From Nitrospirillum iridis (GTDB lineage Bacteria; Pseudomonadota; Alphaproteobacteria; Azospirillales; Azospirillaceae): 64,000 nt of DNA. The position numbers and the translations under genes were made by a program. Of the stretch, positions 52,988 through 64,000 are shown one piece after another. Below the pieces are notes generated by a model. It saw only the letters and a list, made by a program, of their open reading frames with translations. It was not told where the DNA came from and ran no database searches. The stretch covers positions 186,001 through 250,000 of the forward strand of contig NZ_JACIIZ010000012.1 of assembly GCF_014205765.1 (NCBI RefSeq). Direction: 5' to 3'. The first letter of the stretch is position 1. Each line of letters opens with the position of its first letter.

Positions 52988-53024
52988 ATCATGGCTACGG
53001 TCCCCCTCAAAAGAGGGGGTCAAA

Positions 53025-55361
53025 ATGCGAACCAAAACAAAACCGTCCTGCCTGTTTCTGGCCATGACCGCGCTGTCCTGGCCCACCCTGGAACTGGCGC
53101 CAGGCGTCGCGGGGGCGGCGGAGGTGGCCGGTGCTACCAGCGGGCCGTCCGACACGCTGGAAGACATCGTCATCACCGGTGAAAAGGCCGGCCGCACCCT
53201 GAAGGAGACGACGACCAGCGTCGCCGTCACCACGCCCGCCCGGATCGAGCAGGAGAACATCCTGAGCATCCAGGACATCTACGACCGCACGGCCAACGTC
53301 TCGCAGACCTACGGCGCCGCCGGCTTCACCATCCGCAGCATCGCCAACACCGGCGTGTCGGGCAGCGGCAAGGCCGACGCCGCCACCGTCTATGTCGATG
53401 GCGCCCCCATCCCCAGCGCCGCCCTGTTCGGCGGCCCCACCGACATGTGGGATGTCGCCCAGGTGGAAATCCTGCGCGGGCCGCAGTCCACCATCCAGGG
53501 GTTGAACGCGCTGGCGGGATCGGTGGTCATCACCACCCGCGACCCCACCGACCACTGGACCGGCGACGCCCGGGTGATGTGGACCGACCAGCAGGAGCGC
53601 ACCTTCTCCGCCGCCGTCGGCGGCCCGTTGATCCAGGATGAACTGGGCTTCCGCCTGGCGGCCGAACGGCGGGTGAACGACGGCATCATCAAGAACGTCA
53701 CGCTGGACGACCATGAGGACGCGCTGCGCTCCACCAACCTGCGCGGCAAGCTGAAATGGACGCCCAAGGCCATCCCCGACCTGACCGCGGTGCTGAGCTA
53801 TGACCGCACCCGGCGCGACGGCGGCTATCTCTACCAGTATGTCCGCACCGACGTGCCGGACTATTACGACAACCGCACCTCCTTCTCCAACCGCCCCAAC
53901 ATCGGTGAGGTGGACAGCGACATCGCCACGCTGAACCTGTCCTACCGGCTGAGCGACACGCTGACCCTGACCAACGTCGCCTCCTGGAACCGGCTGAAGC
54001 AGCACGCCAGCCAGGACGGCGACGGCACCGCCGTCGATTCGCAGGTCGTCGACAACCGGACCAAGGCCGACACCTACACCGAGGAACTGCGCCTGAACTA
54101 CCAGGGGGAGCGGCTGAGCGGATTGATCGGCGGCTGGTACTACAACCGTGACCTGACGCTGGACGCCAACAGCCAGGTGAACGTCACCACGCCGCTGACC
54201 ACCATCACCAACCTGTTGCGGTCTGCCGGATTCCCCACCGCCACGGCCAGCGCCATCAGCGCCGCCTACGGCCGGGCGCTGCCGGTCATCCCCGTGGCCT
54301 ACCAGTCCCAGCAGCCGGAGCATGTGGAGACGGCCGCCCTGTTCGGCGACGGCCGCTATCGCCTCACCGACCGGCTGTGGCTGCTGGGGGGCTTCCGCTA
54401 TGACCATGAGCAGAACCGCTATGGCGCCGGCACCACCACCCGCTTCACCGGGACCTACCCCGACCCCGCGTCCTTCGGCGCGGTGGGCACGCCGCTGTAC
54501 AGCGCCATCACCGCCATCAACAAGGGCGTGGCCGGTATCGTGGCGCAGGCGGCCTCCGCCGCCTCATCCACCGGGCGGACCTTCGACGCCTTCCTGCCCA
54601 AGGTGGGCGTCTCCATGGATTGGACGCCGGACCTGATCACCGCCGTCACGGTGCAGCGCGGCTACCGCTCCGGCGGATCCAGCCAGAACCCGGCGCACGC
54701 CACCCTGGTGCCCTATGATCCGGAGTACAGCTGGAACTATGAGGGATCGGTGCGGTCCACGTGGCTGAACGGCACGCTGGGCGTCAACGCCAACGCCTTC
54801 TACACCGACTGGAGCGACCAGCAGGTCACCGTGTTCCTCAGCGACAACACCTACGACTACAACACCATCAACGCCGGCAAGTCCCACCTTTACGGTTTTG
54901 AGCTGGAGGCGACCCACAAGATCAGCCCGGTGGTGGACTGGTACGCCTCCGTCGGGTACGAGCGCACCAAGTTCGATGAGTTGACCCTGCCCACCGGCAC
55001 CTCCACCGCCTTCAACCTGGCGGGAGAGGAATTCCCCTACGCCCCGCGCTGGACGGCGGCGGCCGGCGTGAACCTCCATTTCGGCGGCGGCTACAGCGCC
55101 AACCTGAACGCCAACTGGCGCGACGCCGTCTACACCTCCGTCGGCAGCAACCAGGCGCAGTACCGGGTGGGCGACCGCACCCTGGTAAACACCCGGGTGG
55201 GGTATGAGGCGGACATGGCCGGCGCCGGGTCCTGGGGCGCCTATCTGTTCGTGAGCAACCTGCTGGACGAGAAGTACCGGCAGTACGTCTACGCGGCGCA
55301 GAACCGCGCCATCCTGGGCGCGCCGCGCACCATCGGCGGCACGGTGGAGGTGCACTGGTAG
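53025..55361 (+). CDS. TonB-dependent receptor, probably iron-regulated
   Basis: The 778-residue protein has a signal peptide (MRTKTKPSCLFLAMTALSW, cleavage near AGAAE), a TonB-box-like EDIVITGEKAG, a plug (FTIRSIANTG, ATVYVDGAPI, VEILRGPQSTIQGLNALAG) and a barrel ending VEVHW. Sequence style resembles siderophore or iron-chelate receptors, and a Fur-like box precedes it. AGAGGGGG lies 5 bases upstream of the ATG. It stands between trxA and the convergent folC gene, apparently added to this neighbourhood. Confidence 0.9.
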   Translation: MRTKTKPSCLFLAMTALSWPTLELAPGVAGAAEVAGATSGPSDTLEDIVITGEKAGRTLKETTTSVAVTTPARIEQENILSIQDIYDRTANVSQTYGAAGFTIRSIANTGVSGSGKADAATVYVDGAPIPSAALFGGPTDMWDVAQVEILRGPQSTIQGLNALAGSVVITTRDPTDHWTGDARVMWTDQQERTFSAAVGGPLIQDELGFRLAAERRVNDGIIKNVTLDDHEDALRSTNLRGKLKWTPKAIPDLTAVLSYDRTRRDGGYLYQYVRTDVPDYYDNRTSFSNRPNIGEVDSDIATLNLSYRLSDTLTLTNVASWNRLKQHASQDGDGTAVDSQVVDNRTKADTYTEELRLNYQGERLSGLIGGWYYNRDLTLDANSQVNVTTPLTTITNLLRSAGFPTATASAISAAYGRALPVIPVAYQSQQPEHVETAALFGDGRYRLTDRLWLLGGFRYDHEQNRYGAGTTTRFTGTYPDPASFGAVGTPLYSAITAINKGVAGIVAQAASAASSTGRTFDAFLPKVGVSMDWTPDLITAVTVQRGYRSGGSSQNPAHATLVPYDPEYSWNYEGSVRSTWLNGTLGVNANAFYTDWSDQQVTVFLSDNTYDYNTINAGKSHLYGFELEATHKISPVVDWYASVGYERTKFDELTLPTGTSTAFNLAGEEFPYAPRWTAAAGVNLHFGGGYSANLNANWRDAVYTSVGSNQAQYRVGDRTLVNTRVGYEADMAGAGSWGAYLFVSNLLDEKYRQYVYAAQNRAILGAPRTIGGTVEVHW

Positions 55362-55410
55362 GGAGCCCCCCCCCTGCCCCCTCGCCACCCCCGCCGGCTA
55401 GCCCCGCTGG

Positions 55411-56697
55411 CTAACCATTTTCCGCCAGGATCGCGCCGGCGAGGTAGAGGGAGCCACAGATCAGGGTACGGGGGGCGGGGCCCTGATGGTCCAGCCAGGC
55501 CACGGCGTCGGCCGGGCTGTCGGCTTCCACCACCTGGGCGATGCCAACGCGGCGGGCGGCATCGGCGATATCGGCGGCGGGCCGGGTCGCCTCCTCCCCT
55601 GGGATGGAGATGGCCACCAGGCGGCGGACATGGGGGGCGATGGGCCGCAGGAAGTCCGCCGGTTCCTTGCTGGTGATCATGCCCACCACCAGGTCCAGGG
55701 CGCTGCCGTCGGCGGTCCAGCCCCGGGCCTGGATGCCCAGCACCTCGCCGGCCGAGTCGTTGTGGCCACCGTCCAGCCACAGCTGGGTGTCCGGCAGCAA
55801 GTCGGCCAGCGGACCCCAGCTCAGGCGCTGCAGCCGGCCCGGCCATTCCACCGTGGCCAGGCCTTTCACGATATCGGCGTCCCGCACCGTCAGGGGCAGG
55901 TGCTGCAAGGCGGCGATGGCGGTGCCGGCATTGCCGATCTGGTGGGCGCCCAGCAGCCCCGGCATGGGCAGGTCCAGCGTGCGGCCATACCCCTCAAACC
56001 GAAAACCGATGTCCGTCGGCAGGGCGGACCAGTCGGCCCCGGCGATGGCCAGCGGGGCGTGCAGCGCCGCCGCCCGCTCTCGGAAGACGGACAGGGGCAC
56101 GTCGGCCGCCTGCGGGCCCACGATTGCGGGCCGGCCGGCCTTGAAGATGCCGGCCTTCTCGCCGGCGATGGCCGCCAGGGTGTCGCCCAGGAACTGGGTG
56201 TGGTCGAAGGAAATGCGGGTGACGACGGAGACCGCGGGCCGATCCACCACGTTGGTGGCGTCCAGCCGCCCGCCCAGGCCGGTTTCCAGCAGCAGCACGT
56301 CGGCCGCGACCTCGGAATAGGCCAGGAAGGCGGCGCAGGTGATGATCTCGAAAATGGTGATGGGGTCGCCCTGGTTGGCGGCCTCGCACCGTTCCAGCAG
56401 GGTCACCAGGCCGGCATCATCCACCAGGCTGCCCGCCAGGCGGATGCGCTCGTTGAAGCGCACCAGATGGGGGCTGGTGTAGACATGGACCTTATGCCCC
56501 GCCGCCTCCAGCATGGCGCGCAGGAAGGCGATGGTGCTGCCCTTGCCATTGGTGCCGGCGACATGGACCACGGGGGGCAAGCGATCCTGGGGCCGGCCCA
56601 GCCGGTCCAGAAGCCGCTTCACCCGGTCCAGCGACAGGTCGATGACCTTGGGATGCAGCTGGCCCAACCGGTCCAGCACCGGGTTCAGATCCGCCAC
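55411..56697 (-). CDS. folC: Folylpolyglutamate / dihydrofolate synthase
   Basis: The 428-residue Mur-ligase-like enzyme has VHVAGTNGKGSTIAFLRAML (P-loop), VYTSPHLVRFNERI, TGLGGRLDATNVVD, ISFDHTQFLGDTLAAIAGEKAGIFK, and WLDGGHND. It adds glutamate to folates. It runs with accD, trpA and trpB on the minus strand, a conserved order. Confidence 0.95.
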   Translation of the reverse strand: MADLNPVLDRLGQLHPKVIDLSLDRVKRLLDRLGRPQDRLPPVVHVAGTNGKGSTIAFLRAMLEAAGHKVHVYTSPHLVRFNERIRLAGSLVDDAGLVTLLERCEAANQGDPITIFEIITCAAFLAYSEVAADVLLLETGLGGRLDATNVVDRPAVSVVTRISFDHTQFLGDTLAAIAGEKAGIFKAGRPAIVGPQAADVPLSVFRERAAALHAPLAIAGADWSALPTDIGFRFEGYGRTLDLPMPGLLGAHQIGNAGTAIAALQHLPLTVRDADIVKGLATVEWPGRLQRLSWGPLADLLPDTQLWLDGGHNDSAGEVLGIQARGWTADGSALDLVVGMITSKEPADFLRPIAPHVRRLVAISIPGEEATRPAADIADAARRVGIAQVVEADSPADAVAWLDHQGPAPRTLICGSLYLAGAILAENG

Positions 56698-56733
56698 GGG
56701 CGCCCCCTCGTTTCAGTCAGCGTTGCCGCAGGC

Positions 56734-57648
56734 TTAGCGACCGGCCACCGGCACGGGGCGCGGCCGCGGCTCCGTCGGGATGCGCACCACCTCGGCGCCG
56801 GGGCCGGGGGTGCGCAGCAGGTCGATCAGGCGGGACAGCATGCTCCGCAGCTCACGACGGTGCACCACCATGTCGACCATGCCATGTTCCAGCAGGTATT
56901 CGGAGCGCTGGAAGCCTTCCGGCAGGGTCTCGCGGATGGTGCTTTCGATGACGCGGGCGCCGGCGAAGCCGATCTGCGCGCCGGGCTCGGCGATGTGGAT
57001 GTCACCCAGCATGGCGAAACTGGCGGTGACGCCGCCGGTGGTGGGATCGGTCAGGACCACCAGGTAGGGCAGGCCCGCCTCCTTCACCATCTCCGCCGCG
57101 ATGATGGTGCGCGGCATCTGCATCAGCGACAGAATACCTTCCTGCATGCGCGCCCCGCCCGAGGCCGGGACGACGATCAGCGGCGCCTGCTGCAGCACGG
57201 CCAGCTTGGCCGCGGCCAGCAGGCCCTCGCCCACCGCCATGCCCATGGAACCGCCCATGAAGGTGAAGTCGAAGGCGGCGACCACGGCGGCGCGGCCGTC
57301 GATGCGGCCGTGGGCGACGACGATGGCGTCGGGCCGGCCGGTCTTGGATTGCGCGTCCTTCAGACGGTCGGTGTAGCGCTTCTGGTCGCGGAACTTCAGC
57401 GGGTCCACCACCGGCTTGGGCAGCTCGATGGTCTGGAAGCCCGGATCCAGCGTCATCTTCAGGCGCTGCAGCGGGTCCAGGCGCATGTGGAAACCGCAGT
57501 GCTGGCAGACGTGCAGGTTATCTTCCAGGTCGCGGTGGAAGATCATGGCGCCGCAGGACGGGCACTTGTGCCACAGATTGTCCGGCACCTCTTTCTTGGA
57601 CACCAGGGCGCGGATCTTGGGGCGAACGAAATTAGTTAGCCAGTTCAT
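56734..57648 (-). CDS. accD: Acetyl-CoA carboxylase carboxyltransferase beta subunit
   Basis: The 304-residue protein has an N-terminal four-cysteine zinc finger ([22 protein letters not shown]) and the carboxyltransferase core ([53 protein letters not shown]). With AccA it makes malonyl-CoA for fatty acid synthesis. It is co-directional with trpA upstream and folC downstream. Confidence 0.96.
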   Translation of the reverse strand: MNWLTNFVRPKIRALVSKKEVPDNLWHKCPSCGAMIFHRDLEDNLHVCQHCGFHMRLDPLQRLKMTLDPGFQTIELPKPVVDPLKFRDQKRYTDRLKDAQSKTGRPDAIVVAHGRIDGRAAVVAAFDFTFMGGSMGMAVGEGLLAAAKLAVLQQAPLIVVPASGGARMQEGILSLMQMPRTIIAAEMVKEAGLPYLVVLTDPTTGGVTASFAMLGDIHIAEPGAQIGFAGARVIESTIRETLPEGFQRSEYLLEHGMVDMVVHRRELRSMLSRLIDLLRTPGPGAEVVRIPTEPRPRPVPVAGR

Positions 57649-57759
57649 GAGCTTAACCTTGGAAGAACACCGGCCGGACCAGGGCCGGCGCTGACAAACA
57701 CCAACGGGGGCGGCACCCTCTAGGCGCCCCCCCGCACAGGCGAAAGCCGATCTTGTAGC

Positions 57760-58604
57760 CTATTTCCGCGCCTCGCGCACCCCGGCCGCCAACTCGGCCA
57801 CGAAACCCAGCACGTCGGGCACCAGGCCGGGCTTGGCCTTGCCTTCCGCGTCCAGGTTGGCCTCCAGCCGGCGGACGATGGCGCTGCCCACCACCGCGGC
57901 GTCCGCCACCCGGGCCACATCGGCCGCCCCCTCGGGCGTGGTGATGCCGAAACCCACCGCCACCGGCAGGTCGGTGCCGGTGCGCAGATGGGCCACGGCG
58001 GCGGCGATGGCGTCGCTGGTGGCCGACCCCGCGCCGGTGATGCCGGCGATGGAGACGTAGTAGATGAAGCCCGAGGTGTTGGCCAACACCGCCGGCAGGC
58101 GCGCCTTGTCCGTCGTCGGCGTCGCCAGGCGGATGAAGTTGACGCCCGCGGCCCGGGCCGGCAGGCACAGCTCGCCATCCTCTTCCGGCGGCAGGTCGAC
58201 GACGATCAGGCCATCGACGCCGGCCGCCTTGGCGTCGGCCAGGAAGCGGTCAACGCCATAGGCGTAGATGGGGTTGTAATACCCCATGAGGATGATGGGC
58301 GTGTCGGCATCGCCCTCCCGGAAGGCGCGCACCAGCTCCAGGGTCCGCGTCATGCGGGCGCCGGTGGCCAGCGCCCGCAGGGTGGAGGCCTGGATGGCCG
58401 GGCCGTCGGCCATGGGATCGGTGAAGGGCATGCCCAATTCGATCAGGTCGGCGCCGGCGCCGGGCAGGCCCTTCAACAGGTCCAGGCAGGTGTCATGGTC
58501 GGGATCGCCGGCGGTGATGAAGGTGACCAGGCCGGCCCGGCCCTCGGCCTTCAGGGCGGCGAAACGACGATGGATGCGACCGGTTTCGGTGGTGCTGACG
58601 GTGC

Positions 58605-58608
<4 letters not shown>
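57760..58608 (-). CDS. trpA: Tryptophan synthase alpha subunit
   Basis: The 282-residue barrel protein cleaves indole-glycerol phosphate. Signatures are [33 protein letters not shown] with the catalytic Glu, [24 protein letters not shown] with the catalytic Asp, and [20 protein letters not shown]. It starts at GTG 58608, which overlaps the trpB stop (GTGA), so translation is coupled. Confidence 0.96.
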
Positions 58609-59813
<1,205 letters not shown>

Positions 59814-59998
59814 GGGGCGGCGCTCTCATGTCAGCTGGGCCCATACCGGTTGGACCCCCGGTTAGTCTCAAGCGGTACAGGCAGGCCGCCGACGATACCG
59901 GCGCTGGCGGCGAATTCAAGGGTGCCGGCGCCCCCATGCCTAAATGCCCGCCATGCGCGGCGGCCCGTGATCCGGCAATTTAATTGCGCGTAGCGACC

Positions 59999-61804
59999 TC
60001 AGCCCCGCGGCAACTGCACCGTGAACACGGCACCCAGCACCCGGCCTGACGCGTCGGTGCGGTTGGTGGCGAAGATGCGGCCGCTGTGGGCCTCGACGAT
60101 CTGCTTGGAGATGGAGAGGCCCAGGCCCGAATGGGTGCCGAACTTCTCGCCCGCCGGCCGCTCGGTATAGAAGCGGTCGAAGATGGCCTCGGTCTTGCCG
60201 GCGGGAATGCCGGGGCCGTCATCGGTGCAGGTGATCTCCACCCTGTCGCCCGCCACCTTGGCCGCCAGCACCACCTTACCCCCCGGCGGGGAGAAGGACA
60301 GGGCGTTGGAGAGCAGGTTCTGGAACACCTGGGTCAGGCGGCCCTCGATGCCGGGCACCACCAGGCTGCGGTTGGCGGGGGGCAGCTGCACCTCCACCGC
60401 CACCGGCGGCGGCGCCCCATCCTCCTCCCCTTTTTCCGGATTGGCGCCCAGCGTGTTCTCGTGGATGTCCTGGAACATGGTCAGCATGCGCCGCAGGTCG
60501 ACGGAGTTGGCCTCCGCCCGGCTCAGCTCCGCGTCCAGGCGGCTGGCGTTGGAGATGTCGCTGATCAGGCGGTCCAGACGGCCGACATCGTCGGCGATGA
60601 TGCCCAGCAGCTTGCGCAGCCGCGTCTCATCCTTCACCAGCTGCACCGTCTCCACGGCGCTGCGCATGGAGGTCAGCGGGTTCTTGATCTCATGCGCCAC
60701 GTCGGCGGCGAAGCGCTCGATGGCGTCCATGCGGTCCCACAGGGCCGACGTCATGGCACGCAGCGACTGGGACAGGTCGCCGATCTCGTCATGCCGGCTA
60801 GAGAAGTCGGGCAGTACCGCCTGGCGCCCGTGGCCATAGCGCACGTCATCGGCCGCCGCCGCCAGCCGGCGGATGGGGCGCACGATGGTGCTGGCCAGGT
60901 AGATCGACATCAGGATGGTCAGGATGAAGACGCCGCCGAAGATCTTCAGGATGTTGACCCGGAACTCGCGCACCTCGGTGTCGATCTCCGAGCCGCTGCG
61001 GCTGATCAGCACCGCGCCCAGCACCTGCTTGTAGCGCTGGATGGGCACCGCCACGGTCAGCACCATGTCCTGCTTCCCGGCGTCGCCGGCGACGCGCCAG
61101 ACATGGTTGGCGGTCTCGCCGTTCAGGGCCTTCTGCACATCAGGGAAATGGCTGCCGTCAGCCGCCCGGCCCTCCTGGTAGACGGGCAGATGGTCGCGGG
61201 TGGGCAGGGCGCGGACGATGGCGTTGTAGAGGTCGATACCCAGCTGGGTCAGCTGGTTGCCGTCGGGCAGCGGCGGCAGCTCCTCGATCTGCACGCGGGT
61301 GCCCTTGGCCAGGCTCAGCACCCGGCTGTCGGCCTGCAGCTTGCCCTTGGTGTCGTACAGACGGAAACGGGTGTCGATGGTGTCGCCCAGACGACGCACG
61401 GTCTGCGCCGCCAGCGTCCAGGACAAGGTGCTGGCGGGCTCGTTGAACTCGTCGGTGCTGGGCTCCATGGCGTTTTCGCCCAAGGTGCCGGCGACGATGC
61501 GCGCCTCGGTCGTCAGGATGTCCAGCTGGCGCTGGACCAGCCAGTCCTGATAGCGCTCCAGATACAGCAGGCCGGACAGCAGCAGGGCCAACGCCAGCAG
61601 GTTGACCGTTAGGATGTGCCGCGTCAGGGGCGAGATGACGCCGTAGGAGCGGCGGCGGCGGGCGCGCACCACGGGCTTGCCATTGGCATCCGCATCGGCC
61701 TTGGTCGGGCGCCGCGCGTCGGCGGGGGCCACCGCGGCGGCATCTTGCGCCACCGCGGCCCCCCCGGCGGGGGCCGCGCGCCGTGCCAGCATGTCCTTCA
61801 GCAT
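59999..61804 (-). CDS. chvG: ChvG/ExoS-type sensor histidine kinase
   Basis: The 601-residue protein has a long Ala-rich cytoplasmic N-terminus, membrane spans at about 63-82 and 285-305, a roughly 200-residue periplasmic sensor domain, HAMP, H-box ADVAHEIKNPLTSMRS with His371, and an ATP-binding domain (QNLLSNALSFSPPGG, DDGPGIP, SGLGLSISKQIVEAH). This layout and the adjacent response regulator match ChvG/ChvI, the acid- and envelope-stress system. The 135-base gap to chvI holds a repeat copy. Confidence 0.92.
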   Translation of the reverse strand: MLKDMLARRAAPAGGAAVAQDAAAVAPADARRPTKADADANGKPVVRARRRRSYGVISPLTRHILTVNLLALALLLSGLLYLERYQDWLVQRQLDILTTEARIVAGTLGENAMEPSTDEFNEPASTLSWTLAAQTVRRLGDTIDTRFRLYDTKGKLQADSRVLSLAKGTRVQIEELPPLPDGNQLTQLGIDLYNAIVRALPTRDHLPVYQEGRAADGSHFPDVQKALNGETANHVWRVAGDAGKQDMVLTVAVPIQRYKQVLGAVLISRSGSEIDTEVREFRVNILKIFGGVFILTILMSIYLASTIVRPIRRLAAAADDVRYGHGRQAVLPDFSSRHDEIGDLSQSLRAMTSALWDRMDAIERFAADVAHEIKNPLTSMRSAVETVQLVKDETRLRKLLGIIADDVGRLDRLISDISNASRLDAELSRAEANSVDLRRMLTMFQDIHENTLGANPEKGEEDGAPPPVAVEVQLPPANRSLVVPGIEGRLTQVFQNLLSNALSFSPPGGKVVLAAKVAGDRVEITCTDDGPGIPAGKTEAIFDRFYTERPAGEKFGTHSGLGLSISKQIVEAHSGRIFATNRTDASGRVLGAVFTVQLPRG

Positions 61805-61820
61805 CGGTTACCCTTAGTGT

Positions 61821-61932
61821 TCCCTCAGGCGCCGGGGGGCGTCCGCCCCCCGGCTTGTCCCCGGTTCCCCGTCCGCCTTGTCGCCCAGCCCTTCCGCCGG
61901 CGGCCGCCGGGCGGTTCAGGGCGCGGAAGTCC
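61821..61932 (+). repeat. Intergenic hairpin repeat, copy 5
   Basis: CCTCAGGCGCCGGG runs into the hairpin CCGGGGGGC-GTCC-GCCCCCCGG (61832-61853), followed by CTTGTCC in the place of the conserved TTGGCTTGTCCTC. The 3' part has its own symmetric GCCGGCGGCCGCCGG stretch. It lies between chvI and chvG. Confidence 0.65.
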
Positions 61933-61939
61933 GCCGGTC

Positions 61940-62644
61940 TCAGGCGTCGCGGTATTTGTAGCCGACGCCGTAGAGGGTTTCGATCTGGGCGAAGTCCTCG
62001 TCGGCCACCTTGAACTTCTTGCGCAGGCGCTTCACATGGCTGTCGATGGTGCGGTCGTCCACATAGATGTGCTCGCCATAGGCGGCGTCCATCAGCTGGT
62101 CGCGGCTCTTGACGTGCCCGGGGCGCTGGGCCAGCGCCTTCACCAGCAGGAATTCCGTCACCGTCAGGTCGATCTCCTGCCCCTTCCACGTGCAGGAATG
62201 GCGGGCGTTGTCCAGCACCAGTTCGCCCCGCACCATGACGGAGCCCGGCTCCGCCGTGCCCTTGCCGCCGCCGGCGTTCAGCACCTCACGCCGCAGCAAG
62301 GCCTTGATGCGTTCGATCAGCAGCCGCTGGGAGAAGGGCTTCTTGATGTAGTCGTCGGCGCCCATGCGCAGGCCCTGCAACTCATCGATCTCGTCATCCT
62401 TGGATGTCAGGAAGATCACCGGCATGGCGGAGTTCTGGCGGATGCGCTGCAGCAGTTCCATCCCGTCCATGCGCGGCATCTTGATGTCCAGCACCGCCAG
62501 ATCCACCGGGCGCGAACTCAAGGCGCGGTGGGCCTCGTCCCCATCGGTATAGGTGCGCACCTCGTACCCTTCCGCCTCCAACGCGATGGAGACGGAGGTC
62601 AGGATGTTACGGTCGTCGTCAACCAGCGCGATGGTCTGAACCAC
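61940..62644 (-). CDS. chvI: ChvI-type response regulator
   Basis: The 234-residue OmpR-family regulator has a receiver with acidic pair (VDDD), phospho-acceptor Asp53 in [10 protein letters not shown], conserved Lys in YIKKPFS, and a C-terminal winged helix ([41 protein letters not shown]). It starts at GTG 62644, with AGAGGGGA 7 bases upstream; an ATG 45 bases upstream is less likely. It regulates acid, envelope and succinoglycan-type genes in rhizobia. Confidence 0.94.
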   Translation of the reverse strand: MVQTIALVDDDRNILTSVSIALEAEGYEVRTYTDGDEAHRALSSRPVDLAVLDIKMPRMDGMELLQRIRQNSAMPVIFLTSKDDEIDELQGLRMGADDYIKKPFSQRLLIERIKALLRREVLNAGGGKGTAEPGSVMVRGELVLDNARHSCTWKGQEIDLTVTEFLLVKALAQRPGHVKSRDQLMDAAYGEHIYVDDRTIDSHVKRLRKKFKVADEDFAQIETLYGVGYKYRDA

Positions 62645-62826
62645 GGAGTTTTCCCCTCTTCCCACTTGCCCCGGCCACCATCCGGCCAAACGCCGGAGGA
62701 CAGCCCCAGTTCACCAGAATGGCCCGCACTATGGCATGATTACGGCGAAGTATGCAGCCGTGCCTGCCCCCTGGGGAATAGTCCGCAAGGGGCCGGCCCT
62801 GTACCAAAGAAGCGGGTCCTAAAGAA

Positions 62827-63384
62827 ATGGGTGGAGTGACGCCGGTGACAATGCCCCCCGAACCCCCCGCCGCCAAGACGGCGCCCGAAGACGCCAGCAC
62901 CCGCCTCCCGGCGGAGGTGCGGCAAGCCGCCCTGGCCCTGCTGACGGGCCGGGCCCAGGCGACCCTGGCGACCCTGGTGGCGCCCGCCGACGACAACGCG
63001 GCGGCGACGACCGGCTGGCCCTATCCGTCCCTGGTGCTGGTGGCGCTGGATGGGGCCGGGCGGCCCCTGCTGCTGCTGTCGGAACTGGCCTTGCACACCC
63101 GCAACCTGCGCCAGGACGGGCGGGCCGCCCTGCTGTTCGAGGATACGGCCAACCTGGAAAACCCGCTGACCGGCCCCCGCCTGTCGGTCATGGGCCAGGC
63201 ATCGCCCCTGGCGGGCGCCGAGGCGGAAGCGGCGCGCGCCCTGTATCTGGAACGCCATCCCTCCGCCGCGCTCTATGCCGACTTCCCCGACTTCCGCTTC
63301 TGGCGGCTGGACGTCGCCCAGGCCCATCTGGTGGCGGGCTTCGGCCGCATCCACTGGCTGGCGAGCGGTGACTTGGCTCCGTAG
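62827..63384 (+). CDS. HugZ-like pyridoxamine-oxidase-fold protein
   Basis: The 185-residue split-barrel protein has ALLTGRAQATLATL, GWPYPSLVLVALDGAGRPLLLLSEL, HTRNLRQDGRAALLFEDT, and a C-terminal FRFWRLDVAQAHLVAGFGRI. The family (heme-utilisation HugZ/PNPOx-like) includes heme-degrading proteins and flavin-binding oxidases; substrate cannot be assigned. It is divergent from chvI. Confidence 0.82.
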   Translation: MGGVTPVTMPPEPPAAKTAPEDASTRLPAEVRQAALALLTGRAQATLATLVAPADDNAAATTGWPYPSLVLVALDGAGRPLLLLSELALHTRNLRQDGRAALLFEDTANLENPLTGPRLSVMGQASPLAGAEAEAARALYLERHPSAALYADFPDFRFWRLDVAQAHLVAGFGRIHWLASGDLAP

Positions 63385-63388
63385 GCCT

Positions 63389-64000
63389 TTACAACCCCGC
63401 CAGCGAGCGGATGGCGCTGTACTCATGCGTGCGCACGCCGCCGATGGCGGGCTGGCTGGCCGTCGTGACCAAGGCGGCGGCCACCACCTTGGCCGGGATG
63501 GGGCGGTACTTTTCCAACCGGCCACCCAGGAAGGGGCCGATCACGGGGGCCAGCGCCTGGAAGAAGCGTTCCAGCGGCCGGTCCTGGGTGCGCGCGCCCA
63601 GCAGCAGCGAAGGGCGCAGGAAGTGGCGGGAGGTGAAGTCCAGCGTGGTCACGTAATCCTCCATCATGCCCTTGGTCTTCAGATACAGGCGACGGGAGGT
63701 CGAGTCGGCGCCGACGGAGGAGACGCCGCCGAAAAAGGTCGCCCCGGCCTTGCGGGCCGCCTTGGCCACCGCCACCACGTATTTCAGGTCCACGTCCTGG
63801 AAGGCGGTGTCGCTGCCGGCGTCCTTGCGGGTGGTGCCCAGGGCGCATAGCACGGCGTCCACGCGCACATCCGGCGGCAGGGCGACCAAGGTGGCGAAGT
63901 CCACCACCAGTTCCAGCAGCTTGGGATGCTGTTGCCCGGTCGGTCGGCGCACCAGGCTGACCACCTGCGCAACCTTGGGCGACGCCAGCAGCATCGTCAG
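63389..64000 (-). CDS. NAD(P)-binding Rossmann protein, partial at window end
   Basis: At least 203 residues are visible; the N-terminal nucleotide-binding loop lies outside the window. Visible parts include VVSLVRRPT, DAVLCALGTTRKDAGS, VDLKYVVAVAKAARKAGATF, FGGVSSVGADSTSRRLYLKTKG (SDR-like Ser/Tyr-Lys region) and LRPSLLLG. It resembles NmrA/HTATIP2-like atypical short-chain dehydrogenases. The 3' ends of this gene and the HugZ-like gene are four bases apart. Confidence 0.8.
   Translation of the reverse strand: MTMLLASPKVAQVVSLVRRPTGQQHPKLLELVVDFATLVALPPDVRVDAVLCALGTTRKDAGSDTAFQDVDLKYVVAVAKAARKAGATFFGGVSSVGADSTSRRLYLKTKGMMEDYVTTLDFTSRHFLRPSLLLGARTQDRPLERFFQALAPVIGPFLGGRLEKYRPIPAKVVAAALVTTASQPAIGGVRTHEYSAIRSLAGL

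Overview
The window is high-GC (roughly 70% G+C) alphaproteobacterial chromosome, probably from the Rhodospirillales (an Azospirillaceae-type genome is my guess, not proven). The evidence is the gene set: rph/hrcA/grpE, a DivL-like kinase with Tyr in place of His, the short HPr kinase with RapZ, EIIA-Man, HPr and EI, ahcY, chvG/chvI, trpF/trpB/trpA/accD/folC/trxA/addAB, and tsaE-amgK-murU. Almost every long open frame has antisense shadows caused by the base composition; these are omitted. I see no tRNA, rRNA, CRISPR array, transposase or phage gene.

Layout. 0-4.7 kb: two OmpR-like regulators (one cut by the window edge), then a TonB-dependent receptor and an exported histidine acid phosphatase. 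4.7-6.4 kb: a plasmid-type replicator, with ten copies of a 15-bp iteron in two opposed arrays, a perfect DnaA box, and a RepA-family initiator gene, embedded among ordinary chromosomal genes. 6.4-15.2 kb: outer-membrane protein, comM, isochorismatase-like enzyme, hemW-rdgB, rph, and hrcA-grpE on the other strand. 15.2-24.2 kb: divL-like, ahcY, a PIN toxin-antitoxin pair, and the PTS regulatory operon hprK-rapZ-EIIA-ptsH-ptsI. 24.2-27.5 kb: patatin-like lipase and two worn toxin-antitoxin loci (HepT/MntA-like and BrnT/BrnA). 27.5-35.8 kb: ybbA-ybbP ABC exporter, tesA, aldo/keto reductase, a VapBC pair flanked by direct repeats, thpR, pyrF, trpF. 35.9-40.4 kb: exported catalase-peroxidase, oxyR, ferredoxin/flavodoxin-NADP reductase. 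40.6-52.8 kb: tsaE-amgK-murU-addB-addA, an uncharacterised two-gene unit on the opposite strand, and trxA. 52.9-64 kb: TonB receptor with a Fur-like box, then folC, accD, trpA, trpB, chvG and chvI on the minus strand, a HugZ-like protein, and a partial NAD(P)-binding protein.

How parts work together. hprK-rapZ-EIIA-ptsH-ptsI encodes a complete regulatory phosphorelay. AmgK and MurU salvage MurNAc from peptidoglycan. AddAB performs recombinational repair. OxyR probably drives katG through an OxyR-type site 85-110 bp upstream. Genes that I recall forming one conserved block in many Alphaproteobacteria (trpF-trpB-trpA-accD-folC-trxA-addAB-murU-amgK-tsaE-divL-ahcY-ptsH-EIIA-hprK-chvG-chvI) are all here, but cut into blocks and re-oriented.

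The most interesting items are: (1) the chromosome-embedded iteron/RepA replicator; (2) a dispersed, roughly 85-130 bp intergenic repeat in five copies whose central hairpin arms change by compensating substitutions around a conserved [A/G]TCC loop; (3) four toxin-antitoxin loci within 14 kb, one inside a direct-repeat duplication and two with signs of decay; (4) the unknown gene pair between addA and trxA.
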